From positions 1-64,000 of the forward strand of contig NZ_FNYT01000008.1 in the NCBI RefSeq assembly GCF_900109135.1: a stretch of DNA of 64,000 nucleotides, read 5' to 3'. Positions 17,516 to 26,114 of this stretch are shown piece after piece (position 1 is the stretch's first letter; the number at the start of each line of letters is the position of its first letter). The translations under genes were made by a program, and so were the position numbers. The notes beneath the pieces were generated by a model. It was not told the origin of the DNA, did not search any database, and saw only the letters and a program-made list of their open reading frames with translations. This stretch comes from Trichococcus ilyis. GTDB taxonomy: Bacteria; Bacillota; Bacilli; Lactobacillales; Aerococcaceae.

Positions 17516-19186
17516 ATGAAAAAAATATTTACGTTCGATTTTTGGCAAAAATTCGGTAAGGCTTTAATGGTCGTCATCGCGGTCATGCCGGCAGCTGGTT
17601 TGATGATCAGTATCGGCAAGATGATCGCTATGTTCTCTGGAGATTTCCAATTGTTGCTGACAACGGCTGGGGTTATCGAGGATCTGGGCTGGGCTGTCAT
17701 CGTCAACTTGCATATCCTTTTCGCTGTCGCCATCGGGGGATCTTGGGCGAAAGAACGTGCCGGCGGAGCCTTCGCTGCTTTGCTTGCTTTCATCCTGATC
17801 AACCGCACAACCGGTAAACTTTTCGCAGTGACCGGAGATATGTTGGCTACGGACGGAGCGACTACCAAAACCTTGTTCGGCCAGGACATCCTGGTGAACG
17901 GCTACTTCACTAACGTTTTGGGCGCACCTGCTTTGAATATGGGTGTCTTCGTCGGGATCATCGCCGGTTTTGTCGGTGCGGTAATCTTCAATAAGTACTA
18001 TAACTACCGCAAACTTCCTGATGCGTTATCTTTCTTCAACGGCAAACGCTTCGTACCTTTCGTCGTCATCGGTTGGTCCGTGCTCATTTCCCTTGTCTTG
18101 GCAATCATCTGGCCAGTCGTTCAGACCGGCATCAATAATTTCGGGATTTGGATCGCCGATTCCGCCGACACCGCACCGATCTTGGCGCCGTTCGTCTACG
18201 GTACGCTGGAACGTCTGTTGTTGCCGTTCGGTCTGCACCATATGCTGACGATTCCGATGAACTACACATCTTTGGGCGGAACTTACACAATTTTGACAGG
18301 CGCTGCCGCAGGTTCGCAAGTATTCGGCCAGGATCCACTTTGGTTGGCTTGGGCCAGCGACCTAGTGAACCTGAACAACACAGGTGACACAGCCGCCTAC
18401 AGCGAATTATTGAATGCATTCACTCCGGCCCGCTTCAAAGTCGGCCAAATGATCGGCGCAGCCGGCAGCCTGATGGGCTTGGCTTACGCTATGTACCGCA
18501 ATGTCGATGTCGACAAACGTCCGAAATACAAATCCATGTTCTTCTCGGCAGCCATTGCCGTTTTCCTGACAGGTGTTACTGAACCCCTCGAGTACATGTT
18601 CATGTTCGCTGCACCGCTGCTTTACGGCGTCTACGCAGTCCTGCAAGGGGTCGCATTCGCCATGGCCGACATCATCAGCCTGCGCGTCCACTCCTTCGGT
18701 ACGCTGGAATTCCTGACTCGCATCCCGATGTCTTTGAAAGCCGGCTTGTGGATGGATGTCGTCAACTACATCTGGGTGACGATCGCATTCGCCGTCATCA
18801 TGTACTTCGTCGCCAATTTCATGATCAAGCGCTTCAAGTTCGCAACGCCAGGCCGTTTGGGCAATTACACAGATTTTGACGGCGAAACGGAAGATTCTGC
18901 TGCTTCCGCTGCGATTCCAGAAGGCGATGCGGGTGCGTCCGACAACGATTCGCTTGTTTGGAACATCATCAACGCATTCGGCGGGCAGGAAAACATTTCC
19001 GAAGTAGATGCCTGCATGACCCGTCTGCGCGTCACAGTCAAGGACGAAACGAAAGTGGCCGAAGACAAAAAATGGTCCACGCTGGGCGCACGCGGCGTCA
19101 TCCGCAAAGGCAAAGGCATCCAAGTCGTGTACGGTCCGCAAGCGGATGTCCTAAAATCTGATATAATAGATGTATTAGGAAAATAG
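17516..19186 (+). CDS. malT: Maltose-specific PTS transporter EIICB
   Basis: A 556-residue membrane permease of the glucose/maltose EIIC family with a fused EIIB domain. It takes up maltose as maltose 6'-phosphate. The N-terminus (VVIAVMPAAGLMISIGKMI) and LPFGLHHMLTIPMNY plus GVTEPLEYMFMFAAPLLYGV (the GITE-type substrate loop) define EIIC. After a linker rich in Asp, Glu and Ala, the EIIB domain starts near residue 475, with the phosphorylated cysteine C500 in DACMTRLRV. No EIIA is fused, so a general glucose-type EIIA must serve it. The start at 17516 follows GAGGAGA. The order malT-mapP divergent from malP is the enterococcal arrangement. Confidence 0.93.
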   Translation: MKKIFTFDFWQKFGKALMVVIAVMPAAGLMISIGKMIAMFSGDFQLLLTTAGVIEDLGWAVIVNLHILFAVAIGGSWAKERAGGAFAALLAFILINRTTGKLFAVTGDMLATDGATTKTLFGQDILVNGYFTNVLGAPALNMGVFVGIIAGFVGAVIFNKYYNYRKLPDALSFFNGKRFVPFVVIGWSVLISLVLAIIWPVVQTGINNFGIWIADSADTAPILAPFVYGTLERLLLPFGLHHMLTIPMNYTSLGGTYTILTGAAAGSQVFGQDPLWLAWASDLVNLNNTGDTAAYSELLNAFTPARFKVGQMIGAAGSLMGLAYAMYRNVDVDKRPKYKSMFFSAAIAVFLTGVTEPLEYMFMFAAPLLYGVYAVLQGVAFAMADIISLRVHSFGTLEFLTRIPMSLKAGLWMDVVNYIWVTIAFAVIMYFVANFMIKRFKFATPGRLGNYTDFDGETEDSAASAAIPEGDAGASDNDSLVWNIINAFGGQENISEVDACMTRLRVTVKDETKVAEDKKWSTLGARGVIRKGKGIQVVYGPQADVLKSDIIDVLGK

Positions 19187-19201
19187 AAAGGTGAGGACCA
19201 C

Positions 19202-20020
19202 ATGAAACTACTGACTTTGAATGCGTACAGTTGGATCGATACGGACGATGACAGCGTCTATGCCCCCCTGATCACCGACATTCTGGAAAATGAATACGAT
19301 GCGATCGCCCTGCAGGAAGTGAATCAGCTTTCGAACGGGCCGGTCATCAACGAACCGGAAGGCTACCACGCGACGCAGAATGAAATCCCGATCAAGGAAA
19401 ACAACTTCGCTTATTTTCTCGTGCAGGCGTTGGCAGAAAAAGGCCTTGCGTATCAGTGGTCCTGGGTACCGTGCCATGTAGGCTACGATGTCTACGATGA
19501 AGGCATCGCCCTACTGAGCAAAGCACCGATTCAGTCAGTGGAACACGTCCAACTCTCAGCAAGCAATGATTTCGAAAGCATCCACACACGCCGCGCTTTG
19601 GTCCTCGAGACCGAATCGGCCGCGTTCGTCTCCGTCCACCTGTCCTGGTGGAAAGAGGAAGAAGAAAATCCGTTCCTGAGGGAGTGGGCTTCCGTGGAAA
19701 CAGCCGTCAAAAACTTGCGCGGCAAGAAGCCCATCTACGTCATGGGCGACTTCAACAATCCGGCCGATGTCCGCAACCAAGGTTACGACCTGATCACGCA
19801 GACCGGTTGGCAGGATGCCTACGCCGTCGCTGCAGTCCGTGAGGGTTCCGCAACCGTTCCACCGGCGATCGCCGGTTGGGAAGGAAACGAAGTGCCGCTG
19901 CGCATCGACTACATCTTCTCGGACCGACCGCAAGCGGTCGAGAGCTACGAAGTCAAGTTCGATGGCAAAAAGTTGGCTTGCGTGTCGGACCATTATGGGG
20001 TTGCTGTGACGTATGTTTGA
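19202..20020 (+). CDS. mapP: Maltose 6'-phosphate phosphatase (EEP family)
   Basis: A 272-residue endonuclease/exonuclease/phosphatase-fold protein. Metal and catalytic residues are all present: N7, E39 (ALQEV), H146 (VHLSWW), D183 and N185 (GDFNNP), D236 (RIDYIF), D263-H264 (SDHYG). In Enterococcus faecalis the gene next to malT encodes MapP, which removes phosphate from maltose 6'-phosphate so that maltose phosphorylase can act. Position, size and family fit that here, 15 bases after malT behind GGTGAGGACC. Family membership is certain. The substrate is inferred from context; a nuclease role is unlikely given the operon. Confidence 0.85.
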   Translation: MKLLTLNAYSWIDTDDDSVYAPLITDILENEYDAIALQEVNQLSNGPVINEPEGYHATQNEIPIKENNFAYFLVQALAEKGLAYQWSWVPCHVGYDVYDEGIALLSKAPIQSVEHVQLSASNDFESIHTRRALVLETESAAFVSVHLSWWKEEEENPFLREWASVETAVKNLRGKKPIYVMGDFNNPADVRNQGYDLITQTGWQDAYAVAAVREGSATVPPAIAGWEGNEVPLRIDYIFSDRPQAVESYEVKFDGKKLACVSDHYGVAVTYV

Positions 20021-20043
20021 TGATAAATGTTAATGAATAAGAG

Positions 20044-20082
20044 AAAAAAGCTGTCTCATGTAATGATGAGGCAGCTTTTTTT
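20044..20082 (+). terminator. Terminator of malT-mapP
   Basis: AAAAAAGCTGTCTCAT / ATGAGGCAGCTTTTTTT hairpin with a short loop, about 25 bases after the mapP stop codon. Confidence 0.85.
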
Positions 20083-20109
20083 GTTGAATAGAGTTCTCGT
20101 CGGGCCAGG

Positions 20110-20242
20110 TTGTCGGATAACTCTTAAGAATCCGACATCCAGACAACTAATCACGGCTCGATTGTCGGATAACTCTTAAGAATCCGACATCCAGACAAAT
20201 GGTCACGGCTTGCTTGTCGGATAACTCTTAAGAATCCGACAT
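20110..20242. repeat. Triple-hairpin element, family C
   Basis: Three nearly identical units, each containing GTCGGATAACTC then TTAAGAATCCGAC, start at 20110, 20162 and 20214, a period of exactly 52 bp. The linkers between hairpins (CATCCAGACAA... TCACGGCT) are also conserved between the first two copies, so the array is young. It sits between two terminators. Confidence 0.9.
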
Positions 20243-20251
20243 CTGTCCCCC

Positions 20252-20295
20252 AAAAAAACAGGAGCCGCTCTATATCGGGGCGGCTCCTGCTTTTT
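20252..20295. terminator. Rho-independent terminator
   Basis: CAGGAGCCGC / GCGGCTCCTG hairpin flanked by an A-run on the left and TTTTT on the right, so it can act in both directions. Confidence 0.75.
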
Positions 20296-20340
20296 GTGTT
20301 TTTTAACATTCTGTTTTTTATTTTTGCTTGAGGCGACTTA

Positions 20341-20683
20341 TTATAGATGCGTCAAAGCAATGACTAACTCATCAATTTTATTTGCGGGAAAGTCATCGTA
20401 TAGACAAATGGAGTTACGTCGGACAAACCATGCAAATAAAGCGCCGTTTCATGGGAGTATACGCCTTTCGCAAACCGCCTTTGAAAAACATACATTTCAT
20501 CCTCAAAGTAAAGCGGAGATAAATCCCCCCGCTGATCTTTTCAAAGCCCTCTTTTTTCAAAAGATTCAATGAGCCCTGATTCGGAAAGCCACTCTCCTTC
20601 AACGTAGCCAAGAACACAACGCCGTGGTTTTTCTCTACCTCGTACGCCAAGAGCTCCATTAATTTCTTTTGATTTGCCTCCAT
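20341..20683 (-). pseudogene. AbiEi-like antitoxin remnant, frameshifted
   Basis: The start (MEANQKKLMELL, then HGVVFLATLKESG and KKEGFEKISGGIYL) looks like the winged HTH of AbiEi-type antitoxins of type IV toxin-antitoxin systems. After GGIYL the frame is lost near 20510. In another frame the family continues with EDEMYVFQRRFAKGVYS, then HETALYLHGLSDVTP and YTMTFPQ. A further shift leads to KIDELVIALTHL and a stop at 20341. At least two frame breaks and an internal deletion make it nonfunctional. Full AbiEi proteins have about 200 residues; some 110 remain. No AbiEii toxin gene follows. Confidence 0.65.
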
Positions 20684-20713
20684 AGCACTCACCGCTTTTT
20701 TGATTTTTATACA

Positions 20714-20950
20714 TCAAAGAACACATAAATGTAGTGCAAAAGTCAGAAAATTGCACTTATCGATACAGGCAACCATAGGCTCACCAAAGCTGGGATTGCG
20801 AAATTCAGCGATGCTTTCTTTCGCCTCTTGCGGGCTGTATCCTGAAGCAATCAGCCGTTCAAAAGTATCCTTTGTGCATTTTGGTTCGTTCATGCTCAAT
20901 TGATTATCCACTGCTTCCAACATGGTTACTTTCAATTCTCTGCTTACCAT
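20714..20950 (-). pseudogene. DUF1841-like fragment
   Basis: A 78-codon frame begins with MVSRELKVTMLEAV after GTGAGGTGTTAGTG. It contains EPKCTKDTFERLIASGYSPQ, then EAKESIA, which resembles the N-terminal part of small DUF1841/SecC-linked proteins. After this the sequence no longer matches the family (EFRNPSFGEPMVAC and on). This suggests a truncated gene, possibly joined to unrelated DNA by a deletion. It lies next to the broken AbiEi-like gene. Confidence 0.45.
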
Positions 20951-21289
20951 CACTAACACCTCACCAATGATATAGGTTTTTAGCACTGCACTTTATGTAC
21001 CTCTAGTTTACCATATCTGCACTTCGCGGGGCACTTCTGGGCGGAAAGTAACAGATAATAAACTGTCACCTCCGGCTTCTTCGGCTTCGCCGGGGTTCGG
21101 CTGCCTGGAAATCATTCTTCTCCGGCTAACATTCGCTTGCCGATGCTGATCGTCCGGCGCGTCGCTCAACTCCGGGCAGCACGTCTCTGGCCGTAGCTGA
21201 CGGGCACCAAGGTGGCACGTTGATTGAAAACATGAATAACTCTGAATTATCCATGTTTCTCGCGGGAAAAACTCGCCCCAGTCCTAAAA
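20951..21289. other. Intergenic stretch with two repeat types
   Basis: Contains a degraded three-hairpin element of family A (21070-21200) and a single palindrome of ATGGATAA/TTATCCAT type at about 21228-21255. No gene is visible. Confidence 0.6.
21070..21200. repeat. Triple-hairpin element, family A (degraded)
   Basis: CTCCGG motifs opening imperfect hairpins lie at 21070, 21120 and 21170, exactly 50 bp apart. The arms have diverged, but the spacing is intact. Confidence 0.6.
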
Positions 21290-21330
21290 AGACAGGAGCC
21301 GCCCCGAAAATTGGGACGGCTCCTGTCTTT
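21286..21330 (-). terminator. Terminator of the GH4 gene
   Basis: AGACAGGAGCCG / CGGCTCCTGTCT hairpin immediately after the GH4 stop codon, followed on the minus strand by TTTTTAGG. Confidence 0.85.
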
Positions 21331-21332
21331 TC

Positions 21333-22643
21333 TCATTTATAAGCCGGCAGGTAATCGCCATGGGCAGCGATCAGTTCGTCCACCATTGCTTTTATTTCCG
21401 AAATGGACAGTTCAGCATTCGCATGCGGATCCATCAAGGCGGCTTGATAAATTTTGTCTTTTTCTAGCGTCATTGCAGCCTCCACCGTCAACTCCTGGAC
21501 ATTGATGTTTGTCCGGTTCAATGCGGCCAGTTGCGTAGGGAGATCGCCCACATAGGTAGGTTGAACGCCGTTTTTGTCCACCAGACACGGCACTTCCACA
21601 CAGCAATTTTCCGGCAAGTTCGTGATCAGACCTTTGTTGAGAACATTCCCGGCAATCATGGTTGGCGTTCCGGTTGTAATCGCATCCATAATGTAAGAGG
21701 CATATTCGCGGCTTCTTGTGTGTTCCAGCGAGCCGTTGTTGACGATGTCTTCTCTTTGAAGTTCCCAATCAGCGATTTGTTTCACGCATCTTCTCAGATA
21801 TTCATCAAGCGGAATCTGCAGTTGGTCAATCAATTCCGGATAATTTTTCTTGATGAAGTAAGGATGGTACTCTGCATTATGCTCGCTGGACTCCGTGATG
21901 TAGTAACCAAAGTGTTTCATCAATTCAAAGCGCACAGAATCCTTATGGGGATCAGCGATTTTTGCAGCCAGGCTGCGGATTTCGGGATAAAAATCTTTTC
22001 CGTTCCGGTTGATTTCCAACAGCCAGGCCATATGGTTGATGCCGGCGATTTTCCATTGGAATTCATCCAGATTATATTGATCTTTTATGCCCAGATGTTC
22101 GAACAGTTCCGGCACACAGACTTGGACGCTGTGGCACAAGCCGACCGTTTTGATCTTCGTCGCTTTCAGCATGCCCATCGTCAAAATGGCCATCGGATTG
22201 GTGTAGTTCAACAGCCACGCATCCGGACATACTTCTTCCATGTCTTTGGCGATGTCAAACATAACCGGAAGCGTGCGCAGCCCTCTGAAAATACCGCCGA
22301 TACCGGTAGTGTCCCTGATCGTCTGCTGCAAGCCGTATTTTTTCGGAATCTCGAAATCAATCACAGTGCTCGGTTTGTATCCGCCCACTTGGATCGCATT
22401 GATGACGAAATTCGCGTCCTTCAGAGCTTCTTTCCTGTCGCTGAAAGACTGTATGTTGGCGCGGTTTTGGTTCGAGTTTTTGTTGATGGTCTGAAGCATC
22501 AGTTCGGATTCTTTCAAGCGTTTTTCATCAATATCGTATAATGCGATTTCTGCATCCTGAAGGCTCGGCGTCAACATCGCGTCCCCCAAAACATTCTTTG
22601 CGAAAATTGTGCTCCCTGCACCGATAAAACAAATTTTAACCAT
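21333..22643 (-). CDS. melA: GH4 alpha-galactosidase (MelA type)
   Basis: A 436-residue NAD- and divalent-metal-dependent glycosidase of family GH4, acting on melibiose or raffinose-type sugars in the cytoplasm. The N-terminal Rossmann fold starts with KICFIGAGSTIF. The metal-binding CHSV motif (C170-V173) is the variant seen in alpha-galactosidases, whereas phospho-glucosidases carry CNVP; NHMAW near residue 202 provides another metal ligand. The start at 22643 is favoured because AGGAG is 7 bases upstream; the ATG at 22649 is too close. It sits 96 bases downstream of an AraC-type regulator on the same strand. No dedicated transporter is present in the window. Confidence 0.88.
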   Translation of the reverse strand: MVKICFIGAGSTIFAKNVLGDAMLTPSLQDAEIALYDIDEKRLKESELMLQTINKNSNQNRANIQSFSDRKEALKDANFVINAIQVGGYKPSTVIDFEIPKKYGLQQTIRDTTGIGGIFRGLRTLPVMFDIAKDMEEVCPDAWLLNYTNPMAILTMGMLKATKIKTVGLCHSVQVCVPELFEHLGIKDQYNLDEFQWKIAGINHMAWLLEINRNGKDFYPEIRSLAAKIADPHKDSVRFELMKHFGYYITESSEHNAEYHPYFIKKNYPELIDQLQIPLDEYLRRCVKQIADWELQREDIVNNGSLEHTRSREYASYIMDAITTGTPTMIAGNVLNKGLITNLPENCCVEVPCLVDKNGVQPTYVGDLPTQLAALNRTNINVQELTVEAAMTLEKDKIYQAALMDPHANAELSISEIKAMVDELIAAHGDYLPAYK

Positions 22644-22739
22644 GTCCATGCTCCTTTTCCATTTAATGTCTCCAGTATAGTTGATTCCTACTGAATAAGA
22701 AGGGCATGGTTTTAGCTGCAGGGTACAATTTTATAGGTC

Positions 22740-23573
22740 TTATTTTCCAGCCTTATATCCGGTCGGCGAACTGTGGAACCTGTTTTTGAAGGCCCGTGAA
22801 AAAGAATGCCGGTTCTGATAGCCTACTGCGGTTGCTATTTCCTCAACCGACAATTCGGTCGTTTTCAACAACTGGCCGGCCTTGTTCATCCGGTACAGGT
22901 TCAAATATTTGAGGGCGGTCAAGCCCAACTCCTCTTTGATGACCTGGCTAAAGTAGGAAGGGTGAAGGTACATCGATTTCGCAATTTCTTCGATCGTCAA
23001 ATCCTCACGATAATAATTATTTTCAACGTACAACAAAAAGGCTTCGCTGTATTTCTTCGTTCGGCTGATTCGGATGTCCGTTTCAATATTTTCATTATGG
23101 ATTTTGAAGAAAGAAAAAATGTCACAAAAGAGGGCCTGATTCGCCAGTTTCTTGGAATCGTCAAAAAAATCGGATTGCATGAAATGCGCGAATTTCCCCT
23201 GCAGCTCTTCTTTCGTGTCGACTTGGCCTATGTAGTCTTTCGCTCCGATGCCGTTCGTATGCAGGATTTCTTTCACCTTGTTGCCTGCAAAGCCTATCCA
23301 ATAGTATTCCCAAGGATCATCCGCATCCGCTTCGTAATCGACCAGCTCATTCGGCCGAATCAGGAAAAAATCGCCCGTACCCAAGCGATGCGTTGTATCG
23401 TTCACGATATACCGCCCTTTTCCGCTTATCACAAAGTGCACGATATAGTTGTCCCGCAACGAAGGGCCAAATCGATGCCTACTCTTGCACTTCTCATATC
23501 CTACATTGAAAAAATAGAAATCCGAGAAATAATATTCTTTGAAATATAGATCCTTTAAGTGTTTTTCGTCCAT
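22740..23573 (-). CDS. AraC-family regulator of alpha-galactoside use (MsmR/RafR type)
   Basis: A 277-residue regulator. The N-terminal cupin (residues about 20-140) has the pattern of MsmR-like sugar regulators: DNYIVHFVISGKGRYIV, then GDFFLIRPNELVDY and PWEYYWIGF. The C-terminal 100 residues form the double HTH (EEIAKSMYLHPSYFSQVIKE, then VEEIATAVGYQNRHSFSRAF). MsmR-type regulators activate alpha-galactosidase genes, and melA is immediately downstream, so an activating role is likely. The gene is probably transcribed with or just ahead of melA. A good -10 (TATACT) between the two genes suggests that melA also has its own promoter. Confidence 0.88.
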   Translation of the reverse strand: MDEKHLKDLYFKEYYFSDFYFFNVGYEKCKSRHRFGPSLRDNYIVHFVISGKGRYIVNDTTHRLGTGDFFLIRPNELVDYEADADDPWEYYWIGFAGNKVKEILHTNGIGAKDYIGQVDTKEELQGKFAHFMQSDFFDDSKKLANQALFCDIFSFFKIHNENIETDIRISRTKKYSEAFLLYVENNYYREDLTIEEIAKSMYLHPSYFSQVIKEELGLTALKYLNLYRMNKAGQLLKTTELSVEEIATAVGYQNRHSFSRAFKNRFHSSPTGYKAGK

Positions 23574-23654
23574 GGCGTAACCTCTGCTGTCTGTTTATGT
23601 GTCATTATTGTTATATGGATAGATTGTAGCACACCCGCTGACGATGGCGAAAGG

Positions 23655-23735
23655 ATGGATATCTGTGCGTTATTCATCTTTTCGGGCCCAAGTGCCGCCC
23701 AAAACATGGATAAATCCGCATTATCCATGTTTCGC
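23655..23735. repeat. Two palindromes of the ATGGATAA family (F), 51 bp apart
   Basis: ATGGATATC...TTATTCAT at 23655 and ATGGATAA...TTATCCAT at 23706. The second is a good palindrome followed by GTTTCGCGC; a related single copy at 21228-21255 is followed by GTTTCTCGCG. The 51-bp step equals that of the three-hairpin arrays. Confidence 0.5.
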
Positions 23736-23752
23736 GCACGACAAAATCAGAG

Positions 23753-23793
23753 AAACCCAAAAAGCGCCCCCGCGAGGGCGCTTTTTGGGTTTA
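23753..23793. terminator. Terminator after malG
   Basis: AAACCCAAAAAGCGCCC / GGGCGCTTTTTGGGTTT hairpin just past the malG stop codon; near-perfect long stem. Confidence 0.85.
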
Positions 23794-23808
23794 TTTACTG
23801 AAACATTC

Positions 23809-24681
23809 TTATCCTTTGACCGACCCCGATGTCACGCCTTCAACGTAGAAGCGTTGCATGAAGATGAACAGGATCGTGATCGGGATGGCGATGAGCACGC
23901 AGCCGGCGGTGAACGCCATGAACAGCGAGTTGGCGGTTGTGCGGGTCATCATCGTGAACAGGCCGATCGCGATTGTGTAATTCGGGATGTTGTCGCCCAT
24001 GATGATTTTGGCGAAGATGAAGTCCATCCACGGCCCCATGAAAGCCAGCAACGACGTGTACACGATGATCGGTTTGGACAGCGGCAGCGTGATTTTCGTG
24101 AAAATCTGCCACTTGTTGGCGCCGTCGATCATGGCCGATTCGTCGAGCGCCATCGGGATCGTGTCGAAGAAGCCTTTAGCGATGTAGAAGCCGAGCGCGG
24201 ATCCGGCGGAATAGACCAGAATCAAGGCAAGCAGGCTTTCGGTCAGGTTCAGGGCTTTCAGGATGTAGTAGACGGCGATCATGCTCATGAAGCCGGGGAA
24301 CATATTCAGCACCAAGGCGACTTTCAGGAACGGTTTGCGCATTTTGAAGCGCAGACGCGACAGGGCGTAGGCCATGGCGATCGTGATGAGGGTCGACAGG
24401 ATGCAGCTGATTACGGAAACGAACAGCGTGTTCAGGAACCATCGGACAAACGGATAGTTCCCGGATGTGTTCAGCAGCAGAATTTTATAGTTTTCCAAAG
24501 TGAACGATTTCGGGATGATGTACGGGACGAACGCGCCGCCCTCTGCCCGGAAGCTGGTCAGAACGATCCAAACGATCGGGAACAGCCAAATGACCGACAG
24601 GACAGCCAGGATGGCGTAGACTGCAGCAAGCGAATACCGCCGCTGCGCTTTGTATCCTGTTGTTTTCTTTGCTTTTGCCAT
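23809..24681 (-). CDS. mdxG: Maltodextrin ABC transporter permease MalG/MdxG
   Basis: A 290-residue inner-membrane permease. Six transmembrane segments are predictable. The EAA loop, which docks the ATPase, reads DESAMIDGANKWQIFTKITLPLSKP near residues 190-215. The C-terminus FYVEGVTSGSVKG is the typical MalG ending. It follows malF by 3 bases. No ATPase gene lies in the operon, as in Bacillus, where MsmX serves several importers; a shared MsmX/MsmK-type ATPase elsewhere is inferred. Confidence 0.93.
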   Translation of the reverse strand: MAKAKKTTGYKAQRRYSLAAVYAILAVLSVIWLFPIVWIVLTSFRAEGGAFVPYIIPKSFTLENYKILLLNTSGNYPFVRWFLNTLFVSVISCILSTLITIAMAYALSRLRFKMRKPFLKVALVLNMFPGFMSMIAVYYILKALNLTESLLALILVYSAGSALGFYIAKGFFDTIPMALDESAMIDGANKWQIFTKITLPLSKPIIVYTSLLAFMGPWMDFIFAKIIMGDNIPNYTIAIGLFTMMTRTTANSLFMAFTAGCVLIAIPITILFIFMQRFYVEGVTSGSVKG

Positions 24682-24684
24682 TTT

Positions 24685-26034
24685 TTAGCCCTCCTTGAAT
24701 GAATTCGTTCTTGTGTAAGCCAACAAACTGAAAGCTGCCGACAGGATGAAGATCAGAATGCCGATGACGGACGCCAAGTTGTAGTCCATCGTATTGACGG
24801 TCAAATTGTACAGCCAAGTGACCAACAAATCCGTCGAACCCGCGCCGTAAAAGTCGGAATTCGAAGGTCCGCCGCCGGTCAGCAGGAAAATGACGTTGAA
24901 GTTGTTGATGTTGCCGATGAACTGTTGGATCAACGCCGGCATCATCACGAACAGGATCTGCGGGAAGGTGATGTTGCGGAAAATCTGCAGCTTGTTCGCG
25001 CCGTCGATCCGCGCCGCCTCAATCTGGTCGGTCGGCAGGTTTTGGATGATACCCGTGGAAACCAGCATCGTTGCCGGGATCCCGATCCACATGTTGACGA
25101 CGATGACCGTGATTTTTGCCCAAATCGGATCCGTCAAAAACGGGATGGCGGAATCGATCAGCCCTAGGTTCAGCAGCGTTGCGTTGATCGGACCCGCGCC
25201 GTTCAAGAGGTTGCGCATGACCAACAGCGAAATGAACTGCGGCACAGCCATCGTGATGACGAAAATCGTGCGCCAAACGCCTTTGAATTTCAGGCCTTTG
25301 GTGTTGATCAAAAGCGCGAGCAGGATGCCGAAGAAAAAGCAAGTGACCGTCGCCAGCGTCGCCCAGATCAGCGTCCAGCCCAAGACCGGGAAGAAAGTGT
25401 CTGCCATATTCCCTGAAATGACGTTGCCGAAATTCACCAAGCCGACCCACGTGAAGAGGTTTTTCGGCGGCAGGTGCGTGTGGTCATAGTTTGTGAAGGC
25501 GATCGAAATCATGTAGAGCAGCGGCAGGATCGTGAACAGCAGCACGCCCAACAACGGAATCGTCATCAAGGTGGCGTGGAAACGTTCATTCAGCAAGCTT
25601 CCCAGATCATCCATCGTGCTCGGGATCTTTTTGCCCGCTTGCTTCAGTTCATGGAGATGCCGCGCGCTTTTCAGATTGATGACGTACAAGCCGACGAGGA
25701 CCACACAGATTACAATGGCAGCAATGCCGAATAATAGCAGTAACATCGAGTTGTCGCCCTCTTGCAGCACTTCAATCCCTAGGCGTTCGTCAAAAACGAG
25801 CCCTTGCTCCCGGGTGCCCAACGTCGCCAACATGGCCAGCGCCCGCAGTCCGTTGCGGATCAGCCAATAGAAGAAGGCGATCTGCGATAACAGGAAAATC
25901 AAACCTTTTAAGTATTGTTTATTGGCAAGATTGGCGGCCCCCATGACAACAAAGGAAAGTTTTGTTGCGATGTCCCCTTCTTTGAACAATTCCCGAAAGG
26001 TCATCTGCTGGCCGTAACTTTTTTTCTTGAACAT
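24685..26034 (-). CDS. mdxF: Maltodextrin ABC transporter permease MalF/MdxF
   Basis: A 449-residue membrane protein of the MalF type found in Firmicutes. N-terminal transmembrane segments (VVMGAANLANKQYLKGLIFL) are followed by a polar region, then the permease core with the EAA loop DQIEAARIDGANKLQIFRNITFP. The C-terminus ends in AYTRTNSFKEG. The start at 26034 follows GGGGAAGCC; a GTG five codons upstream has no better site. It lies second in malE-malF-malG, after a hairpin that likely lowers its expression relative to the binding protein. Confidence 0.92.
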   Translation of the reverse strand: MFKKKSYGQQMTFRELFKEGDIATKLSFVVMGAANLANKQYLKGLIFLLSQIAFFYWLIRNGLRALAMLATLGTREQGLVFDERLGIEVLQEGDNSMLLLLFGIAAIVICVVLVGLYVINLKSARHLHELKQAGKKIPSTMDDLGSLLNERFHATLMTIPLLGVLLFTILPLLYMISIAFTNYDHTHLPPKNLFTWVGLVNFGNVISGNMADTFFPVLGWTLIWATLATVTCFFFGILLALLINTKGLKFKGVWRTIFVITMAVPQFISLLVMRNLLNGAGPINATLLNLGLIDSAIPFLTDPIWAKITVIVVNMWIGIPATMLVSTGIIQNLPTDQIEAARIDGANKLQIFRNITFPQILFVMMPALIQQFIGNINNFNVIFLLTGGGPSNSDFYGAGSTDLLVTWLYNLTVNTMDYNLASVIGILIFILSAAFSLLAYTRTNSFKEG

Positions 26035-26066
26035 GGCTTCCCCACTCACTTTCTTGATTTAAATAA

Positions 26067-26098
26067 GAGGGACGAAAGATGCGTAATCTTTCGCCCTC
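26067..26098 (-). terminator. Partial terminator or mRNA-stabilising hairpin between malE and malF
   Basis: GAGGGCGAAAGAT / ATCTTTCGTCCCTC (minus-strand reading) with a 5-base loop and only a weak T-rich tail. Such hairpins after binding-protein genes commonly raise its level over the permeases. Confidence 0.65.
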
Positions 26099-26114
26099 CC
26101 TTTTTGTGTTTTTG

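Noticed and set aside
19202-20020. DNA nuclease reading of the EEP-family gene
   Set aside because: The fold alone would permit it, but location 15 bases after malT and the enterococcal MapP layout make a sugar phosphatase far more likely.
20110-20242. Possible short CRISPR array
   Set aside because: The repeats are themselves hairpins with conserved linkers, only three units, and the linkers are alike; spacers of an array should be unrelated. No cas gene is near.
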